39,922 nt of DNA from Myxococcales bacterium (GTDB lineage Bacteria; Myxococcota; Myxococcia; Myxococcales; Myxococcaceae), in the NCBI GenBank assembly GCA_003153055.1, contig PMBV01000220.1:1-39922 (forward strand), read 5' to 3'. Below are positions 17,285 through 26,356 of this stretch, in pieces. Within the stretch, counting starts at the first letter, position 1. Every line of letters starts with the position of its first letter. Made by a program: the position numbers and the translations under genes. Under the pieces are notes generated by a model. The model did not search any database. It had not been told where the DNA came from and saw only the letters and a list, made by a program, of their open reading frames with translations.

Positions 17285-17301
17285 GGGTGCACTTTCAAAT
17301 C

Positions 17302-17691
17302 TCACTTCAACTGTTCCAGCACCCTGGCCAACCTCGCGCGGATATCCTTCACCAGGCCCTGCATGGTGGCGTCTCCGCTCGCGGCGATGGTCTGCACTGG
17401 GTCCACTGCCGTCACCACGGCCTTCCCGTCGTCACCTTCGTACACCACGACATTGCAGGGGATGAGCACGCCGAACCCCAGCTCGTGGCTGAGGGCCTGG
17501 TGGGCGATGGGCGGGTTGCAGGCGCCCAGCACCATGTACCGCCGAAAATCGACACCCAGCTTCGCCTTGAGCGTCTCTTTGAGGTCGATGCGGGTGAGAA
17601 CTCCGAAGCCCTCGCGCTTGAGCGCCTCCGGCACTTCCTCCAGCGCGCGCTCGTACGTCATCGACGTCTGCTTCTTCATTCCGATGTTCAT
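17302..17691 (-). CDS. DUF302-family protein
   Basis: 129 residues or slightly fewer, a single DUF302 domain: TYERALEEVPEALKREGFGVLTRID, then LGACNPPIAHQAL and the central IPCNVVVYE strand. Such proteins are small cytoplasmic or periplasmic domains of unsettled function, sometimes near metal or sulfur genes. No signal peptide is visible from the ATG at 17691; the frame upstream to 17772 adds basic, unrelated residues. Its stop overlaps a GTG that could start the adenylyltransferase. Confidence 0.88.
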   Translation of the reverse strand: MNIGMKKQTSMTYERALEEVPEALKREGFGVLTRIDLKETLKAKLGVDFRRYMVLGACNPPIAHQALSHELGFGVLIPCNVVVYEGDDGKAVVTAVDPVQTIAASGDATMQGLVKDIRARLARVLEQLK

Positions 17692-17813
17692 GGTCCACCC
17701 CCGCCATCCCTTAAGGCGGGCCGCTCGTCGACGCCACCCGATGACCGCCTGTTGACTTCTGGCCACCGGCATTCCACATCACGGCGGTGTCCGCGCTTCA
17801 AGGCCTGTCACCG

Positions 17814-18368
17814 ATGGCTGTCTCGAGGAGATCCGTATTCCTGGGTGCGCTCGGTTCGCTCGTCGGGTGCTCGGCGGCAGCGCGCCGCGAGGGTCTCCTC
17901 GCCGCGCCGTCGGCGCTCCAGCGCTTCGTTCGGGCCGCGAAGCTCGCCACCTACGCCACGCAGGGAGACGCCGCGTCGGTCCCTCCCCTGCTGCCCGACT
18001 CCAAGCAGCTGGAGTACCGGGACGGCGAGTTCTTCTACCGCGACATCTACGTCGGCCTGCTTCGCTTCGCCGGTCAGGAGGTCGTCTACGTGTCCGGGCG
18101 GGCGACCTGGTCGATGAGCTACTCGGGTGGCCTCTCCGCGGGGGTCGCCGACTCGGACGCCACCCAAGTGTATGGCTTCTTGCGGCAGGCGCTGCGCGAG
18201 GTCCCTCCCGAGTCACCGCTCAGGGGGCCGCCAGCGCTGGTCGGTCAGACGCTCCGCTATGAGTGTCAGGCGAGCGGCACCTTCGAGCACTTCCGCGGAG
18301 CCGAGACCGTCACCCGAGGGGCCCACATCCTCTACCAGCTCGACTTCTCCGGTGGGCGCATCGGCTGA
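17814..18368 (+). CDS. DUF5680-family lipoprotein
   Basis: 184 residues. The N-terminus (SRRSVFLGALGSLVGC) looks like a Tat-type twin-Arg signal with a lipobox Cys. The body matches DUF5680: FVRAAKLATYATQG, EYRDGEFFYRDIYVGLLRFAGQEVVY and WSMSYSGG. The ATG at 17814 places the signal at the true N-terminus; GTG at 17787 is possible. Function unknown. It is divergent from the DUF302 gene and convergent with the next. Confidence 0.82.
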   Translation: MAVSRRSVFLGALGSLVGCSAAARREGLLAAPSALQRFVRAAKLATYATQGDAASVPPLLPDSKQLEYRDGEFFYRDIYVGLLRFAGQEVVYVSGRATWSMSYSGGLSAGVADSDATQVYGFLRQALREVPPESPLRGPPALVGQTLRYECQASGTFEHFRGAETVTRGAHILYQLDFSGGRIG

Positions 18369-18376
18369 GGAGGCGC

Positions 18377-19258
18377 TCAGAAGCCCAAGCCGAGGGTGAC
18401 GTTGAACTCGGTGGGGTACACGCCAGCGACCGCGGGCAGCACGTTCTGACCCACGCGGACATCGGCGAACAGCCGGACGCTGCTCTTTCGCGACAGCGTG
18501 GCGCCGAGCTGGGCGAAGGGCACCAGGTTGAACCCCGAGCCCGATGAGAAGACGAGCCGTGGCTGGACGCCGACTCCGACGTAGGGCGCGAAGTCCGTGT
18601 CGGTGACGTAGTAGTTGGCGCCGAGGTCAACTGCGAAGCCACCGTAGCCGTCGACGTCAGGCGTCATCGCGGGAATCATGAAGCCCAGGCCCAACTCGTA
18701 GAACCAGCGCTCGTTCTCGAGCCGAACGTCGAAGCCGAGGGCTCCCATCGCGGCCAGGCGGTCATTCGACGCCACTGGAGCGATGACGCCGGTCTTCAGG
18801 CCGAAGGAGCGGTTGGACGGCAACCGAGAGGTTCTCCTCGTGGCCTCGCTGCCCGTCACCGTGCGGTAGCTCTGGGTCTCCTCGATGGGCTGCTTCTGGG
18901 CCAGCGCCGTCGCCAACCTACCGCACACCATCGGGGCCTCGTCCAGAGAGAGCGCCTCGATGGTCGCCTCGTGTATGAGCTGGCCCTGGGGGCTCCTTCG
19001 CGCGCCACTGACGAGGATCCGCCTCGTTCGACCATTGTCGAGGCCGATGAAGCTCAGCTCGAGGAACTCGGTCGGCGGCGCGCCGGTGCCCTCGGCGGGC
19101 ACCACTGCCTGGCCGGAGGCCGAACGGTACGCGTTCTCGCAGACCGCGGCGAAGGCCCGCGCTCGCTCGGGGTCGAAGTTGATGGAGCGCGGCGGGAGGA
19201 CGGCGACTTGAGCTGAAGCGGCTGAGGCGACGAGGACTGCGACGAGGAGAGCTCTCAT
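18377..19258 (-). CDS. Predicted outer-membrane protein, N-terminal mixed domain plus beta-barrel
   Basis: 293 residues with a signal peptide (MRALLVAVLVASAASAQ). Residues 20-130 form an alpha/beta region with LPPRSINFDPERARAFAAVCENAY. From about 145 on, Gly- and aromatic-rich strands end in Phe (NVTLGLGF), as in outer-membrane barrels. Family not recognised. The ATG at 19258 starts exactly at the signal peptide; the upstream frame is not coding-like. A palindrome lies 74 bases upstream. Confidence 0.8.
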   Translation of the reverse strand: MRALLVAVLVASAASAQVAVLPPRSINFDPERARAFAAVCENAYRSASGQAVVPAEGTGAPPTEFLELSFIGLDNGRTRRILVSGARRSPQGQLIHEATIEALSLDEAPMVCGRLATALAQKQPIEETQSYRTVTGSEATRRTSRLPSNRSFGLKTGVIAPVASNDRLAAMGALGFDVRLENERWFYELGLGFMIPAMTPDVDGYGGFAVDLGANYYVTDTDFAPYVGVGVQPRLVFSSGSGFNLVPFAQLGATLSRKSSVRLFADVRVGQNVLPAVAGVYPTEFNVTLGLGF

Positions 19259-19331
19259 GGTGCAAGGCCCCAATGCACTCCTTCGGCCACCGGCAGGTTC
19301 CGCGCAGATGCATCGCAGCGGTCGAGTGCCC

Positions 19332-19349
19332 TGTGCAGGGGCCTGCACA
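19332..19349. promoter_or_regulatory. Perfect 8-2-8 inverted repeat, candidate operator
   Basis: TGTGCAGGGGCCTGCACA is a perfect inverted repeat in the 305-base divergent gap between the outer-membrane protein (minus) and the histidine kinase (plus). TGCACTC or its complement GAGTGC also recurs at about 19273, 19324 and 19367. The gap has no other clear features. Confidence 0.4.
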
Positions 19350-19563
19350 ACTGAGTACCGGCGCGATGCACTCGCAGCCCCGCGGACCCCGCCGTGCTCA
19401 GGAGGCCAGCCGCGGACCGCGAGTTGCAACTCGCCGAGGCCGTGTCGCCGTCGCTTCCGTGGGGTAGGGTGAAGCTCGTGCCCTGCCCACCTTCATCTCA
19501 GTCGGGGCCCGCGACCAAAGTCGATGGTCTCGACGCGCTCCGCGGCAGCCCGGAGCCCACCCA

Positions 19564-21072
19564 GTGACGGCCTGGGCCTGGGTTCACGTGCTGGCCGCGG
19601 CCTCAGGGCTCACCGTGGCCACTCTCGCACTCACTCGCGGCGCTGCCAGCCCGCTGGCTCGCCCGCTCGCGCTCCTCGCCGTGGACCAGTTCGCCTGGAA
19701 CGCCGCCTCGGTCGGGAGCGAGCTCACTGGGGATCCACGGTACGCGTGGCTGGGGGCCATCGCGGCCCCCCTCTTCATGCCGCTGGCCTTTCACTTCGTG
19801 TTGCGCTTCCTCGGCAAGAGGCGCTCGCTGGGGTGGGCGCTGGTCTTCTCCTATGTGCTCTATGGGTCGCAGTCGGTGCTGGCCCTGGCCGATGTCCTCT
19901 TCTCTGGGCTCGAGGTGCCTGGAGGCCTGAGGACCTACGCCGCGCTCCTGCTCCTCACCAGCACGCCTTTGGCTGTGGTGGGCCTGGTGCTCGTCACCCG
20001 TCATCTGCGAGGCGCGGCGACCAAGCTCGAGCGGTGGCGGGCTCGGGTCCTCATCGCCGCCGTCGTGACGGTGACGGTGTTCGCATTCACCGACCTCCTG
20101 GCGGACCTCCAGGTCCCCGTTCCGCGGCTCGCCACGCTGGGCAGCTTCGCCTTCAACGTGCTGCTGACGCACCTCACCTTGGGCCTCGGCCTGTTCACCC
20201 GCATTCCGCGTCGCGCGGCGGCGTTGGGTCAGGCCATCGTGCTCGGGCTCTTCGTGGCGGTCGCCTACCTCGCCATCTTCGTGGCCTACCGGGAGCAGCT
20301 CGGGGTGCTCATCACCTCGTGCACCGCCGTGTCCCTCGGCTTCGCGGTGCTCGGTTGGGTGCTCCTCGCTGGGAGCAGTCGGGCCCGGGCTGGCCTCGAG
20401 CGCTCGGCGACGCTGGGGCGCTTCTCGGCCCAGATGGCGCACGACCTCCGAAACCCTCTGGCGGCGGCGCGCGGGGCGGCCGAGTTCCTCGTCGAGGAGA
20501 TGCGACGCAGCGGCGAGGCCCAGCACCGGGATTTCGCGGTGCTTATCATTCAGCAGCTCGATCGCCTGGGCGCCGTCATCGAGCGCTACCACCGGCTGTC
20601 CAAGCTCGAACCAGCGCCGATCGAGCTCGACCTGAACGCCCTGGTGCGTCGGGTGCTGTCGCTCCAGGAGTTCGCCGCCGGGTCCGACGTGCGCATCGAG
20701 CACCAGCTGGCCGAGCCATCACCGCGCCTCAAGGCCGACCCGGACCTGCTCGCCTCGGCGCTCGAGAACCTCGTCAAGAATGGGCTCGAGGCCATGCCGG
20801 CCGGGGGCACCCTCACCGTGCGCACGCAGGTCGGCGACGAGGGCTCGGGGCCCATCGCCTCGCTGTCCGTCGAAGACACCGGCAAGGGCATGGACGCGAG
20901 GGCCAGGGAGCAGGCCTTCGAGCCCTTCTTCACCACCAAGGCCAACGGCAGCGGGCTGGGGTTGGCCTTCGTTCAGCAGGTGGCGCGGGCCCATGAGGGC
21001 GAGGTCCTGCTCACCAGCCGCGAGGGCTCGGGTACCATCATCGAGGTGGCGCTCCCCTTGGCGCCCCGCTGA
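19564..21072 (+). CDS. Membrane sensor histidine kinase (NtrB-like)
   Basis: 502 residues. The first 270 hold about eight membrane helices resembling the 7TM histidine-kinase sensor region. The kinase core follows: H-box AQMAHDLRNPLAAARG with His293, N-box ENLVKNGLEAM near 400, then DTGKGMD, EPFFTTK and GSGLGLAF. It begins at GTG after CGGAG. A sigma-54 activator follows eight bases after its stop, so the two very likely form one phosphorelay. The signal is unknown. Confidence 0.93.
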   Translation: MTAWAWVHVLAAASGLTVATLALTRGAASPLARPLALLAVDQFAWNAASVGSELTGDPRYAWLGAIAAPLFMPLAFHFVLRFLGKRRSLGWALVFSYVLYGSQSVLALADVLFSGLEVPGGLRTYAALLLLTSTPLAVVGLVLVTRHLRGAATKLERWRARVLIAAVVTVTVFAFTDLLADLQVPVPRLATLGSFAFNVLLTHLTLGLGLFTRIPRRAAALGQAIVLGLFVAVAYLAIFVAYREQLGVLITSCTAVSLGFAVLGWVLLAGSSRARAGLERSATLGRFSAQMAHDLRNPLAAARGAAEFLVEEMRRSGEAQHRDFAVLIIQQLDRLGAVIERYHRLSKLEPAPIELDLNALVRRVLSLQEFAAGSDVRIEHQLAEPSPRLKADPDLLASALENLVKNGLEAMPAGGTLTVRTQVGDEGSGPIASLSVEDTGKGMDARAREQAFEPFFTTKANGSGLGLAFVQQVARAHEGEVLLTSREGSGTIIEVALPLAPR

Positions 21073-21079
21073 GGACGGC

Positions 21080-22447
21080 ATGACAGAGACGAGCTCGGTG
21101 CTGGTGGTCGATGACGACGAGGCCGTGGGCCGGGTGCTGGTCGCCCTGGTGGTGCAAGACGGCCTGCGAGCGACGTTGGTTGGCTCAGGCGAGGCAGCCC
21201 TCGTCACCCTCGAGCGGGCCGCCTTCGACGTGGTCCTCTCCGATGTCCGCATGCCGGGCATGGATGGGCTGGCCCTGCTGAAGGTGCTCCGCTCGAGGTA
21301 CCCGGAGCTCCCGGTCGTGCTCTTGACGGCCCACGGCGGCGTGCCGATGGCCGTCGAGGCGATGCGGGAAGGCGCGGCGGATTTCCTCCTCAAGCCCTTC
21401 AACCGCGAGGAGGTCCTCTTCGTGCTCCGCAAGGCCCTGGAGGCCTCGGCGAAACCCCGGCAGGCGCCTCCCCGCGCGCCGTGGCCCGAGGCCCTCACGC
21501 CCGATGGAATGGTGGGGCGCTCGCCGGCCCTCGACGAGGCACGCGGGCTGCTTCGCCGGGCGGCGCCCAGCACGGCGACGGTCCTCATTCGCGGCGAGAC
21601 GGGCACTGGCAAGGAGGTCGCTGCCCGGGCCATTCACGCCCTGTCTCCTCGGGCCAAGGGGCCCTTCATTCGGCTCAACTGCGGCGCCCTGCCCGAGGCC
21701 CTCTTCGAGTCGGAGCTGTTCGGCTATGAGAAGGGCGCCTTCACCGGGGCCGTGGCGCGCAAGCCTGGAAGGGTGGAGCTCGCCCAGGGCGGCACCCTCT
21801 TCCTCGACGAGGTGGGAGAGCTGATGCCGCCGTCGCAGGTGAAGCTCCTCCGGCTGGTGCAGGAGAAGGAGTTCGAGCGCCTGGGTGGCACCGAGACCTT
21901 TCGGGCGGACCTGCGCCTGGTGGCCGCGACGCACCGCAACCTCGAAGAGATGGTGAAAGCGGGCACCTTCCGGGAGGACTTGCTCTACCGGCTCAACGTC
22001 GTGCCCGTCACGCTCCCGCCGCTCCGGGCCCGCCCTGGCGACGTCGAGGCGCTGGTGAAGCACTTCCTCGCGATGCTGGGGCCCCCCAACGGCCGCGCGG
22101 GCGCGTCGCTCGAGCCGGGCGCTCTGGTGCTCCTCGCGGCGCAGCGCTGGCCCGGCAATGTGCGGCAGTTGGAGAACTTCATCGAGCGGCTCTTGGTGCT
22201 GGCCCCCCCCGGCGACGTCATCTCCACGGCTGACGTGGAGGCCGAGCTGAGCCGAGCGGCGGCGGTGGACAGCGCTCCTCCCAGCGATGGCGGGGGCTTG
22301 CTCGAAGGCCGGCGGCGAGACGCCGAGCGGGGCGCCCTCGAGGAGGCCTTGCTCAAGGCGAAGGGGAATCGCTCCCTGGCCGCGCGGCTGCTCGGCATCA
22401 GCCGGCGGACTCTGTACAACAAGCTCGAGTCCTTCGGCCTGGGGTAG
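21080..22447 (+). CDS. Sigma-54-dependent response regulator (NtrC family)
   Basis: 455 residues with three domains. The receiver (1-120) has acidic residues DDDE and phospho-acceptor Asp55 in LSDVRMPG. The AAA+ domain has Walker A GETGTGKE, the sigma-54 contact loop GAFTGA intact, and Walker B TLFLDEVGEL. The C-terminal Fis-type helix-turn-helix is NRSLAARLLGISRRTLYNKL. The ATG follows GAGGA, which overlaps the kinase stop. It should activate sigma-54 promoters when phosphorylated by the adjacent kinase; targets unknown. Confidence 0.94.
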   Translation: MTETSSVLVVDDDEAVGRVLVALVVQDGLRATLVGSGEAALVTLERAAFDVVLSDVRMPGMDGLALLKVLRSRYPELPVVLLTAHGGVPMAVEAMREGAADFLLKPFNREEVLFVLRKALEASAKPRQAPPRAPWPEALTPDGMVGRSPALDEARGLLRRAAPSTATVLIRGETGTGKEVAARAIHALSPRAKGPFIRLNCGALPEALFESELFGYEKGAFTGAVARKPGRVELAQGGTLFLDEVGELMPPSQVKLLRLVQEKEFERLGGTETFRADLRLVAATHRNLEEMVKAGTFREDLLYRLNVVPVTLPPLRARPGDVEALVKHFLAMLGPPNGRAGASLEPGALVLLAAQRWPGNVRQLENFIERLLVLAPPGDVISTADVEAELSRAAAVDSAPPSDGGGLLEGRRRDAERGALEEALLKAKGNRSLAARLLGISRRTLYNKLESFGLG

Positions 22448-22499
22448 GTGTTTCCGATGAGGCTTCACTTCTGCCGATGACAGCGTAGGTTTCGTGGTC

Positions 22500-23243
22500 A
22501 TGACCTCCACGCTCGTCATCGTCCGCCATGGAGAAAGTGTCTGGAACGCGAAGAACCTCTTCACCGGCTGGGTCGACGTCGATCTCAGCGCGAAGGGAGA
22601 AGCCGAGGCGAAGAACGCCGGCGCCCTCATCAAGAAGGAGGGGCTCTTCTTCGACGCCTGTCACACCTCGCTGTTGACCCGCGCCGTGCGCACCGCCAAC
22701 CTCGCGCTGGAGGTCGCGGGCCAGCTCTGGCTGCCCGTCAACCGCACCTGGCGCCTCAATGAGCGGCACTACGGTGACCTGCAGGGCAAGGACAAGGTGC
22801 AGATGGTGCAGCAGTTCGGCGCCGAGCAGGTCAAGCTCTGGCGCCGGAGCTACGACGTGCCTCCGCCGGCTGTCCCCGTCACCCATGAGTACCACCCGGC
22901 CAACGACCGTCGGTACCACTTGGAGGCGCCCGATGCGCTGCCGAGCTCCGAGTGTTTGAAGGACGTGGTGGCTCGCGTGCTGCCGTGGTGGTTCGACTCG
23001 GCCGTCCCCCAGCTTCGGGCCGGGAAGACGGTGCTGGTGGTGGCCCACGGGAATTCTCTGCGCGCCCTCATCAAGCACCTGGAGCACATCTCCGACGCCG
23101 ACATCACCGAGCTCAACGTGCCCACCGGCATGCCGAGGATGTACCGCTTCAATGAGAAGCTCGAGTTTGCCGAGGCGCCCAAGTACCTCGACGAGGCCGC
23201 GGCGAAGGCTGGAGCCGATGCGGTGAAGAAGCAGACCGGGTGA
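22500..23243 (+). CDS. gpmA: 2,3-bisphosphoglycerate-dependent phosphoglycerate mutase
   Basis: 247 residues. Phosphohistidine His10 lies in LVIVRHGESVWN, followed by NLFTGWVDVDLS, RTWRLNERHYGDLQGKDK and the second catalytic His in VVAHGNSLRALIKHLE. It interconverts 3- and 2-phosphoglycerate in glycolysis. ATG at 22500 is preferred over a GTG six bases earlier; the ribosome site is weak. It is a core metabolic gene next to a lower-GC island that starts just after it. Confidence 0.95.
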   Translation: MTSTLVIVRHGESVWNAKNLFTGWVDVDLSAKGEAEAKNAGALIKKEGLFFDACHTSLLTRAVRTANLALEVAGQLWLPVNRTWRLNERHYGDLQGKDKVQMVQQFGAEQVKLWRRSYDVPPPAVPVTHEYHPANDRRYHLEAPDALPSSECLKDVVARVLPWWFDSAVPQLRAGKTVLVVAHGNSLRALIKHLEHISDADITELNVPTGMPRMYRFNEKLEFAEAPKYLDEAAAKAGADAVKKQTG

Positions 23244-23347
23244 GCGGTGCCGCTGACCGCCTCGTGGTGGCGGAGACTCGTCTGTCCGTCGCACTGGCAA
23301 CCCCCGGCGGCGACAACCTCGCGCCGCAAGTGGTAGATCTCGAAGCC

Positions 23348-24043
23348 GTGACCTACAAGAAGAACATCGTGGTCCTCGCTAACTCGTGAAAGCACTCGGG
23401 GCGTTGCATAGCGGGTCGCGAACACACCAGCGGCGCATTTGGGGCTTGGGTTCGGCCGGTCAGCGACCGCAGTTGGGAAGAGGTCAACGAGGAAGAGCGA
23501 CAGTTTTCCGATGGAAGGGAACCCGATTTGCTTGACGTGGTGAGCATGGTGCTCCTTGCGACCAAGCCACATGGGTACCAGCAAGAGAACCACCTTCTCG
23601 ACCCATCGTACTACTGGGAGAACAAGGGCCGAGTCGGCTGGGCCGATGTTCAAACCGCAGTGGACGAACCAGCAGGGCCGCTCTGGCTGGACGGGCACTC
23701 CTCCTACAACGGCATCAACGATCAAGTTCCTGAATCGAGCACCATGGCGTACGACCGTTCGCTCTATCTGGTGCGACCGCAGAGACTCGTTATTGTGGTC
23801 CAATAGGAGGGTGGCGTGTTCGGGCCCGCGAAGATGAAGGTGCGGGCGCGCTTCTCCCTTCGCGCTGCGGAGTATTTCCTGACCGTGACTGATCCCGTCA
23901 TCACAAAGGAGTCCAAAGCGAATGGGGCTGGGGAGACGCGGATCGACGAGGCACTTCTCTGTATCAGCCTTGGCGAGCTCTTCAACGGCCATGCCTACAA
24001 GTTGGTGGCGTCGATCATCACGCCACACCGCGCAGGAGCGTGA
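23348..24043 (+). pseudogene. Dual-OB-domain-like protein interrupted by two in-frame stops
   Basis: One frame from a GTG at 23348 reads MTYKKNIVVLANS, then TGA (23387-23389), then KHSGRCIAG, and continues to TAG (23804-23806). It then continues EGGVFGPAKMKVRARF to the stop at 24041-24043: 231 codons with no frameshift. The segments LANSxKHSGRCIAG, WVRPVSDRSW, FSLRAAEYFLTVTDP and CISLGELFNGHAYKLVASI fit my memory of the dual-OB family often beside DUF488 genes. Each stop is one C-to-T change from a sense codon (CGA, CAG). Between the stops an internal ATG at 23528 could make a 92-aa fragment. It could be a recent pseudogene, a sequencing error or stop readthrough. Its end overlaps the next gene (GTGA). 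Confidence 0.65.
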
Positions 24044-24045
24044 GA

Positions 24046-24657
24046 ATGGGTTCGCGTGTCTTCACGGTTGGGCATTCGACGCACAGCGTCTCAAAGTTCA
24101 TCGAGTTGCTACGTGCACATTCCGTGACAGCGGTTGCGGACGTTCGGTCGATGCCGTACAGCCGCGTGAACCCCCAGTTCAACCGCGAGACGCTTACCCG
24201 CGAGCTTCGGGCGTCGGGAATTGCGTACTCCTTCTTGGGCAGAGAACTCGGGGCACGTTCCGAGGATCCGACCTGCTACGAGGGCGGGCGTGTTCAGTAC
24301 GACCGAATTGCACGCACCACCCTATTTCAGGCGGGTCTCACCCGCGTCGAGCAGGGCAGCGCGAAGTACCGAATCGCGATGATGTGCGCGGAGAAAGACC
24401 CCCTGACCTGCCATCGAACGATCCTCGTGAGCCGACATCTGGTTGGGCGAGGGCTGGGCGTGGAGCACATCTTGGCCACTGGTCTGAGCGAATCCCATGA
24501 AGACGCACTCTCAAGGCTTATGGACGAGGAGCGTCTTCGTTCAGCGGATCTCTTTCAGAACCGGCTGCAACTGGAGGAGGCGGCCTACGCAAAGCGCGGT
24601 CAGCAGATCGCGTACGTGCTGCAGGATCTCGAATCCCGCCAAGTGTCCTCGCGATGA
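24046..24657 (+). CDS. DUF488-family protein, first of pair
   Basis: 203 residues. Typical DUF488: VFTVGHSTHSVSKFIELL, VADVRSMPYSR, and the Cys/His motif MMCAEKDPLTCHRTILVSRHL. The conserved cysteines and His-Arg suggest a catalytic or metal site, but the activity is not established. The ATG has AGGAG seven bases upstream; a GTG at 24040 overlaps the previous stop. The gene's stop overlaps the second DUF488 start (ATGA). Base composition is clearly less GC-rich than the flanks (24061-24120 is 31 of 60 G or C). Confidence 0.88.
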   Translation: MGSRVFTVGHSTHSVSKFIELLRAHSVTAVADVRSMPYSRVNPQFNRETLTRELRASGIAYSFLGRELGARSEDPTCYEGGRVQYDRIARTTLFQAGLTRVEQGSAKYRIAMMCAEKDPLTCHRTILVSRHLVGRGLGVEHILATGLSESHEDALSRLMDEERLRSADLFQNRLQLEEAAYAKRGQQIAYVLQDLESRQVSSR

Positions 24658-25088
24658 GGCTCTTCACCATTGGTTTCACCAAGACGACGGCGGAGAGCTT
24701 CTTCGCTCGCCTCCAGCGAGCGGGAGTCAAGCGGGTGCTCGACGTGCGCCTGAACAACGTCTCGCAACTCGCTGGCTTCGCGAAGAGGGACGACCTTCGG
24801 TACTTCCTCAAAGCCATCGGCGGAATGGACTACTCGCATGAGCCGCTTCTCGCGCCGACGCAGCCCCTTCTTGATTCCTACAAGAAGGACGGAGGCGATT
24901 GGGGCGACTACGAGCGAGCATTCTTGAAGCTGATCGCGGACCGGAAGGTGGAGGAGAAGATCTCTCGCGAACTTGCGAACGGCGCGTGTCTTCTGTGCAG
25001 CGAGGATAGGCCGCACCACTGCCACCGCCGGGTTGCCGCCGAGTATCTCCGCGACCGCTGGGGCGACGTTGAGATTGGTCACCTGTAG
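24654..25088 (+). CDS. DUF488-family protein, second of pair
   Basis: 144 residues, a shorter, diverged DUF488: LFTIGFTKTTAESFFARL, VLDVRLNNVSQLAGFAKRDDL and LLCSEDRPHHCHRRVAAEYL. It starts at an ATG overlapping the previous stop, so the pair is co-translated. Two different DUF488 proteins plus a dual-OB protein suggest a nucleic-acid-related complex, but this is inference from the OB folds alone. Confidence 0.88.
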   Translation: MRLFTIGFTKTTAESFFARLQRAGVKRVLDVRLNNVSQLAGFAKRDDLRYFLKAIGGMDYSHEPLLAPTQPLLDSYKKDGGDWGDYERAFLKLIADRKVEEKISRELANGACLLCSEDRPHHCHRRVAAEYLRDRWGDVEIGHL

Positions 25089-25153
25089 CCTCCCACTCGC
25101 TCAAGGACGGATTCGAGATCTGCACACGGGCCTTGAACCGAGGCTTGGACGCC

Positions 25154-26356
25154 TCACCTTTCGGCGAGCGCGGCCACCAGCCTCGGCACCGACGCCTCGG
25201 GCACGCTGCACAGGGCAATTCGCACGCCCTCGGCCTGAGGCACGACGTACACACCCTGCGCTCGCATCTCCTTGGCCGTCAGCTCCGGCTCTCGCTGGAA
25301 CACCGTGACGAAGAACCCGCCCTCGTAGCGCGGGTACTCGAGGCCCAGCGGCTTGGCCGCCGCGTTGAACGCCTCCACCCGACGCATGAGGAGCCCTCGG
25401 AGCTCGGCGCGCTCTCGGTCGGCCGAGGCCTTCAGCGCCGGGTCGGTCAACAGCCGCGTCACCGCCCACATGCCACCGCGCACGCAGTTCGACCACGTGC
25501 CGCGGCAGGAATACGAGAGCGCCGCCTGGGTGGCCGGCCGAGCCTCGTCGTCCACCACCGCCACCAGCGCTCCGACGCGGAGCCCGTACGAGGTGAAGGA
25601 CTTCGATGCGCTCCAGGCGAAGAGGAGCCCCACCTTCCCCAGGAGCGGCACCAACTCGGCGAGGAAAGCCCGCGGCTCCACCGCCCCATAGAGCCAATAG
25701 GCCATGTCAACCAGCAGCGTCACCGGCCGGTCGGCATGCCGGAGCAGGGTGGCTACCACCGAGCGCCACTCGTCTCGCGTCATGGAATAGCCAGTCGGGT
25801 TGTTACACGGGTCGTTCAGGAACAGGAGCACCCGACCCTGCCGAGCCAGCTGCTCGCCCATGGTCCGCTCGAGGGCACCGACGTCGAGGTGGCCCTCGGA
25901 GTCGAACATCTTGAACGTTTCCACCCGCCGGCCGTGCTCATCGCACAGCGTCTGGTAGGGGCCCCAGTACAGGCTCGGCGTGAGCAGCGCCTGGCCCGGC
26001 TCGAGGAAGTTGACCACCGCGTGGCGCAGGGCTCCGGTGCCACCCGGCGTGGCCACCGCGATGGCGGCTGCCGACAGCGTGGGCTGGGTCGCCAGCGTGT
26101 CGGCGATGACGGCCTCGAGGAACCCGGGGGTCCCGGCGATGGGGGCGTAGGCGTTCCATTCTCCCCGGGGCACCTGGGAGAGGACCTGGGCGACGGTGTC
26201 GAGCACCGCCAGCGAGCCGTCTTCCTTCATCAGCGTGCCCAGGGTGGCGTTGACGATGGCCTCGCCTCGCTGGGCTCGCTGAGTCGCCTCCCCGTTGAGG
26301 GCGAAGATGAGGTCGTTGCCAGTCCGGCCTTGTCGCGCAGGGAGCAAGTGCACCAT
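25154..26356 (-). CDS. Class I/II (fold type I) aminotransferase, aspartate/aromatic type
   Basis: 400 residues. Features are NAYAPIAGTPGFLEAV, the NDPCNNPTGYSM substrate/PLP region, and the Schiff-base Lys in WSASKSFTSYGLRVGAL. This layout resembles AspC/TyrB-type enzymes. It transfers amino groups between an amino acid and a keto acid using PLP. It stands alone, divergent from the kinase gene across 135 bases. Substrate preference cannot be decided from sequence. Confidence 0.9.
   Translation of the reverse strand: MVHLLPARQGRTGNDLIFALNGEATQRAQRGEAIVNATLGTLMKEDGSLAVLDTVAQVLSQVPRGEWNAYAPIAGTPGFLEAVIADTLATQPTLSAAAIAVATPGGTGALRHAVVNFLEPGQALLTPSLYWGPYQTLCDEHGRRVETFKMFDSEGHLDVGALERTMGEQLARQGRVLLFLNDPCNNPTGYSMTRDEWRSVVATLLRHADRPVTLLVDMAYWLYGAVEPRAFLAELVPLLGKVGLLFAWSASKSFTSYGLRVGALVAVVDDEARPATQAALSYSCRGTWSNCVRGGMWAVTRLLTDPALKASADRERAELRGLLMRRVEAFNAAAKPLGLEYPRYEGGFFVTVFQREPELTAKEMRAQGVYVVPQAEGVRIALCSVPEASVPRLVAALAER

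Noticed and set aside
14984..17755. A 923-codon open frame on the plus strand across the sensor, adenylyltransferase and DUF302 genes
   Set aside because: It is antisense to several genes with clear family motifs and lacks any domain of its own; long open antisense frames are normal in such high-GC DNA.
23244..23347. Extending the dual-OB reading frame back to the GTG at 23240
   Set aside because: The extra residues are unlike the family N-terminus and overlap the gpmA stop; GTG at 23348 places the conserved first strand near the start.
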